DNA of 64,000 nt. It comes from Synechocystis sp. LKSZ1. GTDB lineage: Bacteria > Cyanobacteriota > Cyanobacteriia > Cyanobacteriales > Microcystaceae. Below, in pieces: positions 1 to 11,100 of this stretch (within the stretch, counting starts at the first letter, position 1; every line of letters starts with the position of its first letter). Where the stretch lies: the NCBI RefSeq assembly GCF_040436315.1, contig NZ_AP031572.1, positions 3,224,001 through 3,288,000 of the forward strand. Reading direction: 5' to 3'. The translations under genes were made by a program, and so were the position numbers. The notes below the pieces were generated by a model. That model saw only the letters and a list, made by a program, of their open reading frames with translations, was not told the DNA's origin and did not search any database.

Positions 1-2
1 TT

Positions 3-344
3 AATTTGACCAGTGCCGGGGCCGTTAGTGGCAGTTTCTGGGGCCTGCTCATTGGCACCCTATTTCTGTCTCCCCTATTTGGGGCCGCCGTTGGGGCTGC
101 CAGTGGCGCCTTGGCCGGTGCCCTCAGCGACATTGGGGTTAACGATGACTTTATGCGGGAACTGGGGGAAAGCTTGAAGCCCAAGAGTTCTGCCCTCTTC
201 GTGTTAGTGCGGAAAGTCACCCCTGATAAGGTTCTCGCAGAAGTGGCCCCCTACGGTGGCAAAGTGCTAAAAACCTCTCTGTCCAAGGATGAGGAGACCC
301 AACTTCAGGAAGTGCTTGATCGTCATGGCCTGCCGACGGTTTAG
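3..344 (+). CDS. DUF1269-family membrane protein, 3' part only
   Basis: The frame is open to the left edge of the window, so the N-terminus is missing; about 114 residues remain. What is visible is a glycine/alanine-rich hydrophobic stretch (GAVSGSFWGLLIGTLF, then AAVGAASGALAGAL) that looks like a glycine-zipper membrane hairpin, followed by a soluble tail with SSALFVLVRKVTPDKV and LSKDEETQLQEVL. This arrangement is typical of DUF1269 proteins, usually about 170 residues and of unknown function, sometimes linked to stress. The TTG at position 6 is not taken as a start because the frame continues upstream. Function unknown. Confidence 0.7.
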   Translation, partial: NLTSAGAVSGSFWGLLIGTLFLSPLFGAAVGAASGALAGALSDIGVNDDFMRELGESLKPKSSALFVLVRKVTPDKVLAEVAPYGGKVLKTSLSKDEETQLQEVLDRHGLPTV

Positions 345-419
345 AGACTTCGACAATTTCAGCACAAAATCAGTCTCAGCCTAAAACTCCAATCGATGGC
401 CCCTCATTCGTTAGCCTTA

Positions 420-445
420 ACCCAAGGACGAAGGTGGGTCTTTTT
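420..445 (+). terminator. possible weak terminator after the DUF1269 gene
   Basis: A short inverted repeat ACCCA/TGGGT with a 10-nt loop is followed by CTTTTTATT. It lies 75 bases past the DUF1269 stop codon. The five-pair stem is short, so this is a weak call. Confidence 0.3.
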
Positions 446-465
446 ATTACCTGGTTTCTTTTTCA

Positions 466-1617
466 TCAGGCACTTAATGGCCGGCGGAGTTGTTGTTCAA
501 CCATTTGGAGAATGTCGTTAGGAAGAAAGGGAATGCCTAAAGACCCTGATGCACCAGAAAGTTTAATTCTCAGCTTATCAATCAGGTTGTTACCATGGGT
601 TAAAACGACAATGGGTAAGTGAGCCAAATGGGGCGACTTATGGCACAACGCTGTAATCTCATAACCATCTAGACCTTCCATGTCCGCTCGTACAAACAAT
701 AATTCTGGTTGACGACTCTGTAATACAGCCAAGGCCTTGAAGGGGTCTTCAATACAGAGTAGCTTGATTCCTTTTTCTCCTAAAATATAACGAATTTGAT
801 GCTGATAAATAGGGGAAGTATCAACATAGGCAATCAGGGAACTATGATGATTTTTGATTTCTTGATGAGGGAGCATCGTCACCGCCCCGGTTTGGATTAA
901 AGGATGAAAAAGAAAAGCTAATTTTAGCGTATTGAGACGAGTTTTTCCGGCGATTAAATATAGAGAATTAAGGTCTTCTAAGCAAGCCTTTAGTGGTTTC
1001 ACCCAACTAGTACCAGTCAGTTGTCTTTTTTCAAAAATCTCATCGACTTCTTGCCAATTATGTACCAAAGGACGCTGGAATGGCGAGCTAATTTTAGAGC
1101 GAACCTGCCACCAGTAACCCACTTTAGATTGGATTTTGGGAGTAATTTGTTGAATATCTAAATTCAAAAATAACGTATCTAGATAACTAGCATGAGTAAA
1201 GTGATATTTTGTCTTTGGTAAAGACATGATATGCACTAAAGCCTCCGTCGTGAATTGCTCCAGAATAGAACGGGTTTGTTGAAAAGAGAAAACCCCTCGT
1301 TTCCATAATGATGAAATATATTGATAGTCATCTTTAATATAGGGAGGCACTTGTAAATTCAAGTGGTGAATCAAGTCTCCCAGCATATAGATTAAGCGAT
1401 CGGAAAAACCCGTTAAGCTACTGGCAAAATGGATTTTTCCTTTACCAAAGTAGATTTGCCAAAAAACAAATTCATCAAAGGGATTTTGAACAATTAACTT
1501 GCCAGTCACTTGTTCTTCCACTAATTGGTGAATTAATTTGTGAGGAATTTCCATAGGATTATCCTCAGGAATAATGATATTCGTAAAAAGGGGAGCAGAG
1601 AGAGCTGAAATTTCCAT
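466..1617 (-). CDS. PatA-like protein: N-terminal PATAN/DUF4388-like region plus degenerate receiver domain
   Basis: About 383 residues. The N-terminal two thirds (motifs VTGKLIVQNP, WQIYFGKGKIHFASS) resemble the PATAN/DUF4388 region of cyanobacterial PatA/PixG-type regulators; the last ~120 residues have a CheY-like fold pattern. Counted from the longest open frame (start 1671), the receiver keeps one acidic-pocket Asp (D284, AYVDTSP) and T358. The phosphoacceptor position is Arg (R328 in LLFVRADMEGLDG) and the switch Lys is Ile (I380 before PF). It is therefore unlikely to be phosphorylated normally. The start at 1617 is chosen because AGGAG sits 7 bases upstream; the frame itself extends to 1671. 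Family members act in pilus motility, phototaxis or heterocyst patterning; the role here is not known. It lies downstream of an EAL gene on the same strand. Confidence 0.7.
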   Translation of the reverse strand: MEISALSAPLFTNIIIPEDNPMEIPHKLIHQLVEEQVTGKLIVQNPFDEFVFWQIYFGKGKIHFASSLTGFSDRLIYMLGDLIHHLNLQVPPYIKDDYQYISSLWKRGVFSFQQTRSILEQFTTEALVHIMSLPKTKYHFTHASYLDTLFLNLDIQQITPKIQSKVGYWWQVRSKISSPFQRPLVHNWQEVDEIFEKRQLTGTSWVKPLKACLEDLNSLYLIAGKTRLNTLKLAFLFHPLIQTGAVTMLPHQEIKNHHSSLIAYVDTSPIYQHQIRYILGEKGIKLLCIEDPFKALAVLQSRQPELLFVRADMEGLDGYEITALCHKSPHLAHLPIVVLTHGNNLIDKLRIKLSGASGSLGIPFLPNDILQMVEQQLRRPLSA

Positions 1618-1737
1618 TGGATGACTCCTGATAATAAATGGATGGTTAGAGATAATTATGTTGAGTAGCAATAAGCTCTTGGGAGAGATATTTGCTAACT
1701 TAATTAGGTAAATAACTATTGCTAAGAGCCAACAATT

Positions 1738-2961
1738 CTAGTAACAACAGGAAAAATGTTCAATGACTTTTTGAGGGATAAGGGGAGGATCAATTAAATA
1801 ACCTTGGATAACATCACAGTCTATGGATTCTAGAATTTCCATTTGCTCTTTTTCCTCTACTCCCTCAACAATGACCTCTAACTCTAAGTCGTGACTAAGA
1901 TTAATTAAATTCCTAACCAAGGAGATGCCTCGAGAAGAATACTGAAAGTCTTTTATGAATGACCGATCAATTTTAATGGTTGAAAGGGGGAGTTCTTTTA
2001 AAACTGAGAAGGATGAATAACCTGTTCCAAAATCATCAATAGCAGTTTTAATGCCCAGTTCCTGAATTTGTCGTAGAGTATAGACTGCCTGCTGAAAATC
2101 ATGGAGAATGCAACTTTCTGTAACTTCCAGTTCTAGATTTTTCGTCGGGATAGGGATCTGCTGTAGGATACTCTTCAATTGAGCTAAAAAATTCTTATTT
2201 TGCAACTGTTGAGCAGAAATATTAATCGATAAAACAAAAGGAAGAATTGGGTTAGCTAGCCATTGCTGATACTGCCGACAGGCATGGGACAAAACCCAAT
2301 AACCAGCAGAAATAATATCGCCACTCTTTTCAAGGCGAGGGATAAAATCCCTGGGAGAAATCACGCCTAAATTAGGATTCTGCCAACGAATCAGGGCTTC
2401 AACTCCCCGCAAGCGCTGATTTTTCAGAGAAAATTGGGGTTGATAGAGGAGAAAAAATTCTTTCAGTTCCAGGGCCGATGCTAATTCTTGGCCGATTAAA
2501 TGGGAACGATAGGGATCTAGTTGATCTTCTCGATCGTCTCGATCTTTAGAGTTATCTGATTTTGTAAAGGATTGATAGGTACTCGATAAATCTGATTTAA
2601 GCGATAAAAAAGATTCTTTTCTTGGCTTTTGAGGATAGATTTTGCGAGTGAGTTTAAGATCGAAATATTCCACAAGCCGAAAGAGCAGTGGAATCAAAAA
2701 TCGATGAAGAATAGACTCCCAGTTTCTGGTTTTTATCAACCAATAACAACTCTTTCTTAAACCCGAACCTAGCTGCTTAAACCATTTGATAATTAAACCA
2801 AATTCGGGGCAATTTGCCTCTAGTAAAATCGTCGCAGAGGAATGATGACAACGTTTTTTTGTGTAAGATTTATTTTTTTGATGTATCTTCAGGATCTTAG
2901 CCTTAGCGGCAGAGAGATTTAGTTTATAAGTATAGTAAAAAGAGTAGGATTCAAAATTCAT
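1738..2961 (-). CDS. EAL-domain cyclic-di-GMP phosphodiesterase
   Basis: 407 residues. Residues ~155-405 form an EAL domain, which hydrolyses c-di-GMP to pGpG. Catalytic and metal ligands are all visible: E188 (VEALIRW), N247 (SINIS), E279 and E282 (LEVTES), D309-D310 (AIDDFGTGYSS), K330 and D332 (IKIDRSF), E366 (IVEGVE) and Q386 (VIQGYL). There is no GGDEF domain. The first ~150 residues are basic, contain a charged patch (KDRDDREDQLDPY) and match no domain I recognise. It is probably an active enzyme that lowers c-di-GMP, affecting motility or attachment. The PatA-like gene follows on the same strand, so the two may act in one pathway. Base composition is AT-richer than the housekeeping genes later in the window. 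Confidence 0.87.
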   Translation of the reverse strand: MNFESYSFYYTYKLNLSAAKAKILKIHQKNKSYTKKRCHHSSATILLEANCPEFGLIIKWFKQLGSGLRKSCYWLIKTRNWESILHRFLIPLLFRLVEYFDLKLTRKIYPQKPRKESFLSLKSDLSSTYQSFTKSDNSKDRDDREDQLDPYRSHLIGQELASALELKEFFLLYQPQFSLKNQRLRGVEALIRWQNPNLGVISPRDFIPRLEKSGDIISAGYWVLSHACRQYQQWLANPILPFVLSINISAQQLQNKNFLAQLKSILQQIPIPTKNLELEVTESCILHDFQQAVYTLRQIQELGIKTAIDDFGTGYSSFSVLKELPLSTIKIDRSFIKDFQYSSRGISLVRNLINLSHDLELEVIVEGVEEKEQMEILESIDCDVIQGYLIDPPLIPQKVIEHFSCCY

Positions 2962-3473
2962 AGTCGGGCCATCTATGGAATGATAACTAATGGAAACAAG
3001 CTTCCATTAATACAGAGAAATTAGGACTCTTAATATTGAGTAGAGTTATCTAGAGCCTATCGCAAAAAAGAAAAAACAATAACTTTATAAAGTATAAGGA
3101 ATCCAGCTTGATTTTGAAGTATCTATTGTTACTAGGTTGAAATAAAAATCTAATTAACGATAAATGGTCTTAGCCAAAAAGTACACTTTAAATTCTAGGG
3201 TTGAATTCAGTCTTGATCCTATTGAATAGAGAAATTAAATGCAGGGCAAAGTGGGTTCTTTTGTTCTTTTTGTGCTCTTGGATTCATGACTTAGATTAAT
3301 GATAGCGATCCCCATAAAAATCACTCTATTCTTAAGATTGTTATAAGGATTCAGCGAAAAAGACCTAAGAGAAAGTAGTGTTTATAACATTTACGCTTTC
3401 TTTGTCAATCTCCAACTCTGGGATAACAAGCTACCGAGTTTCCCCTGATGCTTTCTGGGAGCGGCTGGTTAGT
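2962..3473. other. AT-rich intergenic region, no gene seen
   Basis: About 510 bases with frequent stops in all frames. I see no tRNA, conserved ORF or clear terminator. It is the likely promoter region of the EAL gene (minus strand), but no convincing -35/-10 pair was identified. Confidence 0.5.
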
Positions 3474-3496
3474 CCCCCCACTTCCACCGTGGGGGG
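3474..3496. repeat. perfect 8-bp GC hairpin
   Basis: CCCCCCAC and GTGGGGGG are perfectly complementary around a 7-nt loop (ttccacc). It lies a few bases past the stop of the minus-strand dehydrogenase gene. Neither strand has a T-run after it, so it is not a classical Rho-independent terminator, though it could protect the 3' end or be an element end. Confidence 0.5.
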
Positions 3497-3503
3497 TTGA
3501 GGC

Positions 3504-4283
3504 CTAGACAGACTGGGGGACAGCTAAGAGCAAAATCCGATCCAGCAGGCCGGGAGCCAAACGTTGACACCACACGGCTAAATGACTCTGCCAACCGACT
3601 AGGATTTCAGTGCGGTTTTGACGCAGGCCCCGCAGGAGGGTTTTGGCCACGCGCTTAGCCGTCATCGGCCTCACCCAACGGAAGCGCTGGAGATCTTTGA
3701 CCATGTCCGTATCGGTAAGGGTCGGCAGGAGAGTGACGACCCGAATATTGTAGTTAGCCAATTCTCCCCTCAGGGCCTGGCTAAAGCCCAGAATGGCAAA
3801 CTTAGTGGCGGAGTAGGTGGCCATGGTGGGAGCCGCTACCTTGCCCATCAAACTGGAGACGTTGACGATGGTGCCTTCCTGTTGGGAAACCATGCGTCGG
3901 GCCACACAGCGAGTAATGGCGTACAGGCCCAGTAGGTTCAAGGAAATTTCTTGATGAACCTCCGGCAGACGGGCCTTGAGAAAGGAATTTTGGTGAGCAA
4001 CTCCCGCACAGTTGACCAACAGATGAATTGGGCCATAGTCGCGCCAGGCCTTGGCAACAGTAGTATTCACCGCAATGGGATCAGTGAGATCTAAGGGGAG
4101 GACAATTGCTTCTAAGCCAGGATAAGCATTAGTTAACTCTATGGCCAGTTGTTGGAGTTGGTCTTGATTGCGGGCAACGAGCATTAGGCGGGATACCCCA
4201 GCCTGGGCTAATTCTGTAGCGATGGCCCGGCCAATACCCCGAGAGGCACCGGTAACGAGGGCAGTTTTACTTTGGAAATGCAT
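3504..4283 (-). CDS. short-chain dehydrogenase/reductase (SDR)
   Basis: 259 residues, normal for classical SDRs. The N-terminal Rossmann motif is TGASRGIG (residues ~11-18); the others are DLTD, the NCAG loop, the catalytic Ser in IVNVSS and the YSATK active-site Tyr/Lys pair. An Arg after the second strand (VARN) favours NADP(H). The C-terminal ~60 residues are hydrophobic and basic and may sit near a membrane, as in SDRs acting on lipids or sterol-like substrates. The substrate cannot be told from sequence. The start is well supported by AGGAGGT located 7 bases upstream of the ATG. It appears to be a single-gene unit. Confidence 0.88.
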   Translation of the reverse strand: MHFQSKTALVTGASRGIGRAIATELAQAGVSRLMLVARNQDQLQQLAIELTNAYPGLEAIVLPLDLTDPIAVNTTVAKAWRDYGPIHLLVNCAGVAHQNSFLKARLPEVHQEISLNLLGLYAITRCVARRMVSQQEGTIVNVSSLMGKVAAPTMATYSATKFAILGFSQALRGELANYNIRVVTLLPTLTDTDMVKDLQRFRWVRPMTAKRVAKTLLRGLRQNRTEILVGWQSHLAVWCQRLAPGLLDRILLLAVPQSV

Positions 4284-5114
4284 ACATCTACCTCCTAAAT
4301 GACGATGAGGTGAAGGTGAATCATGACAGGCTAGGGGCTACCAATCTGAATACCTGCGGTTCCCCGGAGCGTTCAAAGGGGGATACCGTCAGGGCCTTGT
4401 CAGGATTGGGGCCAGGGCAGAGCCTATGCAGAATAAGGAAAATGGTTTAGTGTCTGAGTTTCAATCCAGAACCGTAGCGACGACACTCTGTACACAAGCA
4501 TAGAGCATGGAAAAACGCCTCCTAAGATACTTCAGCGTAGAATTCGCTCTCGAACACACAGGATAACAAAATAGTCAAGGACTGGCAAGATTTCTTAATG
4601 ATTTGCTGACAGTTTTGGGTCTGGTCTAGTGCAAGTGTTTAAGAAAAGGGAGACTGGGGCCAGTCCCCATGGACTAGGGATGGGCTTAGATTGGACGGTT
4701 TTAACCTGCCTTAAATCTTCCATTAACCTCTCTGGGATCGGCCCTGTGGTAACGTTTGGAGGCGTTGCAACAAAATCCTCAATTGTCTCTGGATTTAAGC
4801 TTAACTTGGTAGGTATATTTGCAGCGAGCAATCTTAAGAAGAAATTAATGCTCTGAACTTGCCCTGTATTGCAGATATTCTCCTACAAATTAATTCTTAT
4901 GCACAGTTAATTTCATTGGCATCTTTCAAGTCCTTTTTTCTATCGAACTTATGTCCAAGGATACAAGTATTCGCTTTTCTCCATTTATGTTTTGCCCAAA
5001 TCAAAACTCAAATGGCACCCTCCATCGCAGTATTGCCGGTTGAGCCCCCCCTCTTCCAACTTCTAATCGCACTTACCAACGCCATCCATTAAAGTCAAAT
5101 CACAATTAACCCCT
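4284..5114. other. long intergenic region upstream of the giant phosphatase gene
   Basis: About 830 bases. Short frames exist on both strands (the longest 78 codons) but overlap each other, have no ribosome-binding site and no recognisable protein. The region carries a candidate PHO box at 4700-4729 and a near-palindrome ACTGGGGCCAGT close to 4660. It probably holds the promoter and a long leader of the phosphatase gene. Confidence 0.5.
4700..4729 (+). promoter_or_regulatory. candidate PHO box (SphR/PhoB-type direct repeats)
   Basis: Three TTAA-centred octamers occur in line: TTTAACCT, CTTAAATC and ATTAACCT, with TTAA cores at 4701, 4711 and 4723 (spacing 10 and 12). Cyanobacterial PHO boxes are described as direct repeats of roughly PyTTAAPyPy every 11 bases. 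The match is imperfect, and the site lies about 390 bases before the start codon, but it precedes a gene made of phosphate-releasing enzymes. Confidence 0.35.
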
Positions 5115-8100
5115 ATGGCTCCCAAAGTAATTTTAATTTCCTTAGATGGTGCAACCGATACCATCGTTGATAAGTATCTCCAAACTGGAGTTTTAAGCTC
5201 TAGTACTGGTCTAGGACTGCTAAAAAGCAAGGGTTTGTCTGCTACCGCTAACGAAACCATTACACCTTCTCTTACGGCTCCTGCTCATATCGCGATCGCC
5301 ACAGGTTCCACAGCCGTCAATAACGACATCAATGCCAACACTTTCCACTTAATTGCGAATCCCTTCACTTCAAATACCAGTGGCTTTGCCGCGCCAATTG
5401 GTGGCTACAACTATCAATCGGGTATTGATCCATCGGAAAGCGGTAATCCAACAGCTAACCCGATCTGGTTGGCACTTAAGAATGCTGGAAAAACAGTTGT
5501 TGCGGCAACCTTTCCTGGTGCAGATGGCGTAAATATCAAATCATCGACGGGAATTGTTTTAGATAAAGCCGCAGATCGCACCGTTGATTACACAGTGCCT
5601 TTCGGAGCATTTGGTGGACCTTTCTTTACTGGTGGATCGGGCGGTCGGGGTTTCAGTCTTACTGCTGCGAACTTTAATGTTGACAGTGCTCAAGCCGTTA
5701 CTGGTTTGAATGCGTTAGGTAAGACTTTCTATGGTGCAGTAAAAGTTGCGAACTTAGAAACCCTTACGGCAACTGCGCTTACGGGTAATAGTAGTGCAGG
5801 TTATGACCTGAAAGTTGCGGCGATCGACACCAGCAATGACAACACTGTTAACTACGACACCTTAGTTGTTTTTGATGCCAACGTCGGTATTAAGGGACCT
5901 TCGAGTTTGCCTTCCACAGGTTCCGCTTTTATCAAAGTCAGCGACCCAAAATCTATTCCCTTTTTCTTTGACGGCAGCAATAATAAGGTTGGGACAGCTT
6001 TTTATGCCAGCACCCTCGCACCTGATCTTTCCAAAGTCAATATTGCCCGCTACTCGGCATACTATATCCCCCGCCCTGCCGAAAGTCCTGGGGTAATCGC
6101 CAATGTCGATGACATCAACAACAACATCGGCTTTTGGGCTCCCCAGGCAGATTTCCGCTTCCCCGAACGGATCAACACGGGACTCACTCAGTTTAGCGAT
6201 GCGGAACTCGAAGCAATTTACGAAGATCAGGTCAAGACTTTTGTCGAATACCAGACTAAGGTTCTGCTCCGCAGTATTCAACAAAACCCCAATGCCGATC
6301 TCGTCCTCGGCTATATCGAACAGCCCGATGGCTCCGAACACCAATTCTTGCTCACCGATCCCCGTCAAGCCACGGACTTCACTAACCCCAACAGCATTGG
6401 CGCAGGTCAAGATGCAGCTAAGGTAGCACGTTATAAAGGATATGTTGAAACAGCTTACAAGCTTGCTAACGAAGCCGTCCAGAAAGTGATTGACACTGTA
6501 GGGGTTGATGCTAATGGCGATCCCAACAGCAACATCATCGTCGTCTCTGATCACGGCTTCTCACCCTTCCATACCGCTGTTAGCATGAACAACTTGCTAA
6601 AAAATGCAGGTTTCGACAGCAATAAGGTTCGGGCGATCACCAGTGGACCGGCAGTCAATATTTACATCAACCTCAAGGGACGCGAGCCTAACGGTACGGT
6701 TGAAGTTGCCGAGTATTTAACCCTTCAACAGCAGGTAAAAACACTTCTGAACAGTTTGGTTGACACCAATCCTAACTATGTCAATAGTGGTGCTACCAGC
6801 AATAAGGTTTTTGACAAGATTTATAGCCGTCAAGTCCCAGCTAACGCGACTACAGCTAACGAGGTGATTAACGCACGGGGTGAGTTTATCGGTGAAGATA
6901 CGGGCGATGTATTTGCCCTATTGTCCACTGGCTATAACTTTGATGGCGTGCAATCGGCAACGGCTCCAGTAATTCGTAAAGGCGACGATCCTAACAGTCA
7001 AAGTACCGCCGTTTTCTCCGTGCCCAACTTCTATGGTGCTCACGGTTATGATCCCACTTTGCCAGACATGAAGGCGATTTTCTATGCGGCGGGTCCCGAT
7101 GTCAGCCAACAGTCGCTTGGTAATGTCAACAACATTGACGTAGCACCAACTATTGAGAAAATTTTGGGCGTAACCCCAGCCGCTACGGTTAATGGTACGG
7201 CTCTGACATTAAATTCCGTTCTCCCCACACCAACAGAAGCTGGTAAAACCGTTGTCGAGTCATCAAAGCTTTTAGCCAATACAACTTTTGCCACGAGCTT
7301 TATTCCGACAGGTGCGGCGGGAACGGTAAATGGCAATCAGGTTGCAATTGGCGGCTTGTCGGGCGTAACTTACGATGCTGCAAACGATCGCTACTATGCA
7401 ATTTCCGACGATCGCTCTTCCATCGCCCCAGCGCGTTTCTATACCTTTACCCTCGACAAGACAACGGGGGCGGTTACGTTTACCAATGTGACTCCCATCA
7501 AGGACGCTGGCGGGAATTTCTTTGGGGTTAACAGCCTCGATCCTGAAGGTATTGCTTTAACCAAGAATGGAACCGTCTTTATCTCCTCTGAAGGTGAAGC
7601 CAATCCAGCGGTTGGTCGCGTTACGGCTCCTTTTGTTAAGGAATTTAACTTGACCACTGGGCAAGAAGTGCGATCACTAAGCATACCGACCAAATTTGTG
7701 CCTGTAGTCCAGGACACCAATAATAACAACGTTGTTGATGCTGGTGATACGCAAACGGCTGGGGTTCGCAATAACTTGGCTTTTGAAAGCTTGACGATTT
7801 CTCCCGATCAAAAAACGCTATTCACAGCGACAGAGAACGCTCTATTCCAAGATGGCGTGGCTGCTGATGTCAACAATGGTACAAGATCACGCATCGTTCA
7901 GTTCAACCTCACCACTGGTCAAGCGGAAAAAGAATATCTCTATGTAACCGATAAGGTCGCCGTAAGCCCTAATCCTGCTAATGCTTTTGCTACCAATGGC
8001 TTGGTGGATTTGTTGGCGATCGACAATCGCGGTACGTTCCTCGCACTAGAGCGCTCGTTTTCCACTGGTGCAGTTGGTACGATCGCGAACACGGGTAACA

Positions 8101-11100
8101 CGATCAAGATTTACGAAATCTCCTTGCAAGGCGCGACCGATATTAGCGTCAACGCCTCCTTGAGCAGTCTGACTGCCGAACAATTGGCGGCGATTGCCCC
8201 AGTACAAAAACGGTTGTTGTTAAGTCTCGATTCGTTAAACTTGCCCACGGGAACCGACAACATTGAAGGGATTACCTTTGGCCCCAAGCTTGCCGATGGT
8301 CGTCAGTCCATTGTGTTAGTCAGCGACAATAACTTCAGTTCCACTCAGTTCACACAAATCTTGACTCTGAGTGCAGATGTCGTGCCTACGGCTGCTCCGC
8401 TCAACGAAACCCGTCCCGCGCTTATTGATGATGGTACAAAGCCCTTCAGTCAACGCGCTGATGCTGACGATCCTGCGGTGTATGTCAATGCCACTGACGC
8501 TTCTAAGAGCTTGGTTGTTACTAGCGTCAAGAATGGCGGTTTGCGGATTTACGATCTCGCTGGCAATCTGTTGCAGACGATCAATCCTAGCAATCCCGAC
8601 ATCCGATACAACAATGTGGATTTACAGTATGGTTTTACGCTTGGTGGTCAAAAGGTTGATATCGCCGTAGCCAGCGATCGCAATAACGACAAACTCGCAA
8701 TCTTCAAAATTGATGCCAATGGCACGGGCGGCAATTATTTAACCAACATCACCGATCCCAGCGCTGCCACCATTTTCCAAGGTGCGCCCTTCACCGGTGA
8801 ATTTGATCCCGATTCCATTAGCGCTTACGGCTTAACAATTTATCGTAGCCCCGTCACCCAAGATTACTACGTTTTTACTAGCCGACGCGAAACTGGCGAT
8901 ATTGCCCAGTTGAAACTCGTTGACAAAGGTAATGGTGCAATCGGCTATCAGTTAGTACGGAACTTTACAGTTCCCACCATTGATGGACGCGACCCTCAAA
9001 CTGAAGGCATGGTTGTTGATCAAGAGACAGGTTTTCTATATATCGGTCAAGAGAATGTCGGTATCTGGAAGTATGGAGCCGAACCCAATAGCAGTAATGT
9101 CGGTACGCTCATTGATAAAGTCAAAGCCTTGGGCGGTAAAAATCTGATCGAAGATGTTGAAGGATTGACCATTTACTATGGTAAAGATGGTGCTGGTTAT
9201 CTCTTTGTTTCCAGCCAAGGCGATAACACTTTCGCGGCGTATGCTCGTGAAGGCAACAATGACTTTATCGGACGCTTTGCTATTGGCAATAATGGAGCGA
9301 TCGATAGCGTGCAGGAATCCGATGGCGCAGATGTGATTAATGTGCCTTTGGGCGGGAATTTTCCCTTCGGTGCATTCATTACTCAAGATGGCAGCAACGA
9401 TCCTGCGGTGTTGGTAGAAGATGATGGCGAATTGGAAAATATCAGTAGCAATTTCAAGTTCGTTCCTTTTGAAAATATTGCTAATGCTTTTGCAACGCCT
9501 CTCACAATTGATACCACAAGCTACGATCCCCGCAATCCTCAAGCTAACTCTTTACTCAACGGTGTGGCAAGTGGTGACACCACCCAGACTTCAACGGTGC
9601 TGTGGACTCGTAGTAATTTTACGGGCAATGTCAAGTTTGAGTATTCCACTAAATCGGATTTCAGCACGATCGCAGGGGCAAAAACAGCTACCGTTACCAA
9701 TCCACTGCAACCCGTCAAGGTTGATGTTACAGGACTCACCCCAGATACCAATTACTTCTATCGTGTCACCGATGCGGCGGGAGATATTGCTACGGGCAAG
9801 TTCAGCACGGCGGCGGCGATCGGTAAACAGACTGGGTTACGCTTTGGTGTAGCAGGCGATTGGCGCGGCGAATTAGCTCCCTATCCTGCGATTTCCAATG
9901 CTGACGATCGCAACCTCAAATTCTTCTTTGAGTTTGGTGACACCATTTATGGGGACGTTGCCTCCCCTGCTCTACGCAATGCCGATGGCACAGAAAAATC
10001 CCAAGCCACAACCCTTGACGACTATCGCACCAAATATACCGAAGTCTATGGACAGCGCTATGGTCAAAACCCATGGGCAGATTTACGGGCTTCCACTTCG
10101 ATTTTGGCAACCATTGACGATCACGAAGTCACTAACGATTTTGCTGGAGGTGCGCCGATCGCCAGTGATAGTCGCTTCCAAGCCGCTTTCCCCAGCGATA
10201 GCGGCAGTGCCTTGATCAATGACAGTACTCTCTTTGAAAATGGCTTACAGGCTTTCCAAGAGTACAAGCCAATTCAGGATCAGTTCTATGGACAAACTGG
10301 CGACCCCAGAACAGCAGGCGAACGCAAACTCTATCGCGTCAATACTTACGGTAGCGATGCGGTCAATTTTGTCTTGGATGCTCGCTCTTTCCGCGATCCT
10401 GAATTAGCCGGTGTCACCAATCCTAACAACCCTACCCAAGTAGGAACTTTCCTTGCCCAGTCTTTTAATCCTAGCCGTACTCTACTTGGTCGCGCTCAGG
10501 TAGACGATCTCAAGCATGATTTGCTCAAGGCGCAGCAGGATGGCATCACTTGGAAGTTTATTAATATTCCTGAGCCGATCCAAAATTTGGGAATTGTTGG
10601 TGCAGGCGATCGCTATGAAGGTTATGCCGCCGAACGCACGGAAATTCTTAAGTTCATTGATGACAATAAAATCAACAACGTTGTTTTTATCAGTGCTGAT
10701 ATCCATGGCACATTGGTCAATAACCTTACCTATCAACTGGGGGTAGGGCAAGCCCAAATTGCTACGAATGCCTTTGAAATTACCACAGGCTCAGTAGCCT
10801 ATGATGCGCCCTTTGGACCAACCGTTGCCGATCTGGCGGTTGCCGCAGGCTTGATTAACTCGCAGCAAAAAGCCTTCTACGATTCCCTCCCTGTTGCTAA
10901 TGATGCCGATAGCACTCCCAACGATAAGGATGACTTCATCAAATCCATCGTTGATGGTGGTTTAGCACCTCTCGGCTACGATCCCCTTGGTCTCAACAAC
11001 AATCTCGCTCAAGCCAATGGCCTCATTAATGCCACCCTGCTCCAAGGAGATTACGTGGCAACCCACACCTATGGCTGGACAGAGTTTGATATCGACCCGC

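Noticed and set aside
4595-4856. Overlapping 78- and 75-codon frames on opposite strands upstream of the phosphatase
   Set aside because: No ribosome-binding site, no recognisable motif, mutual overlap.
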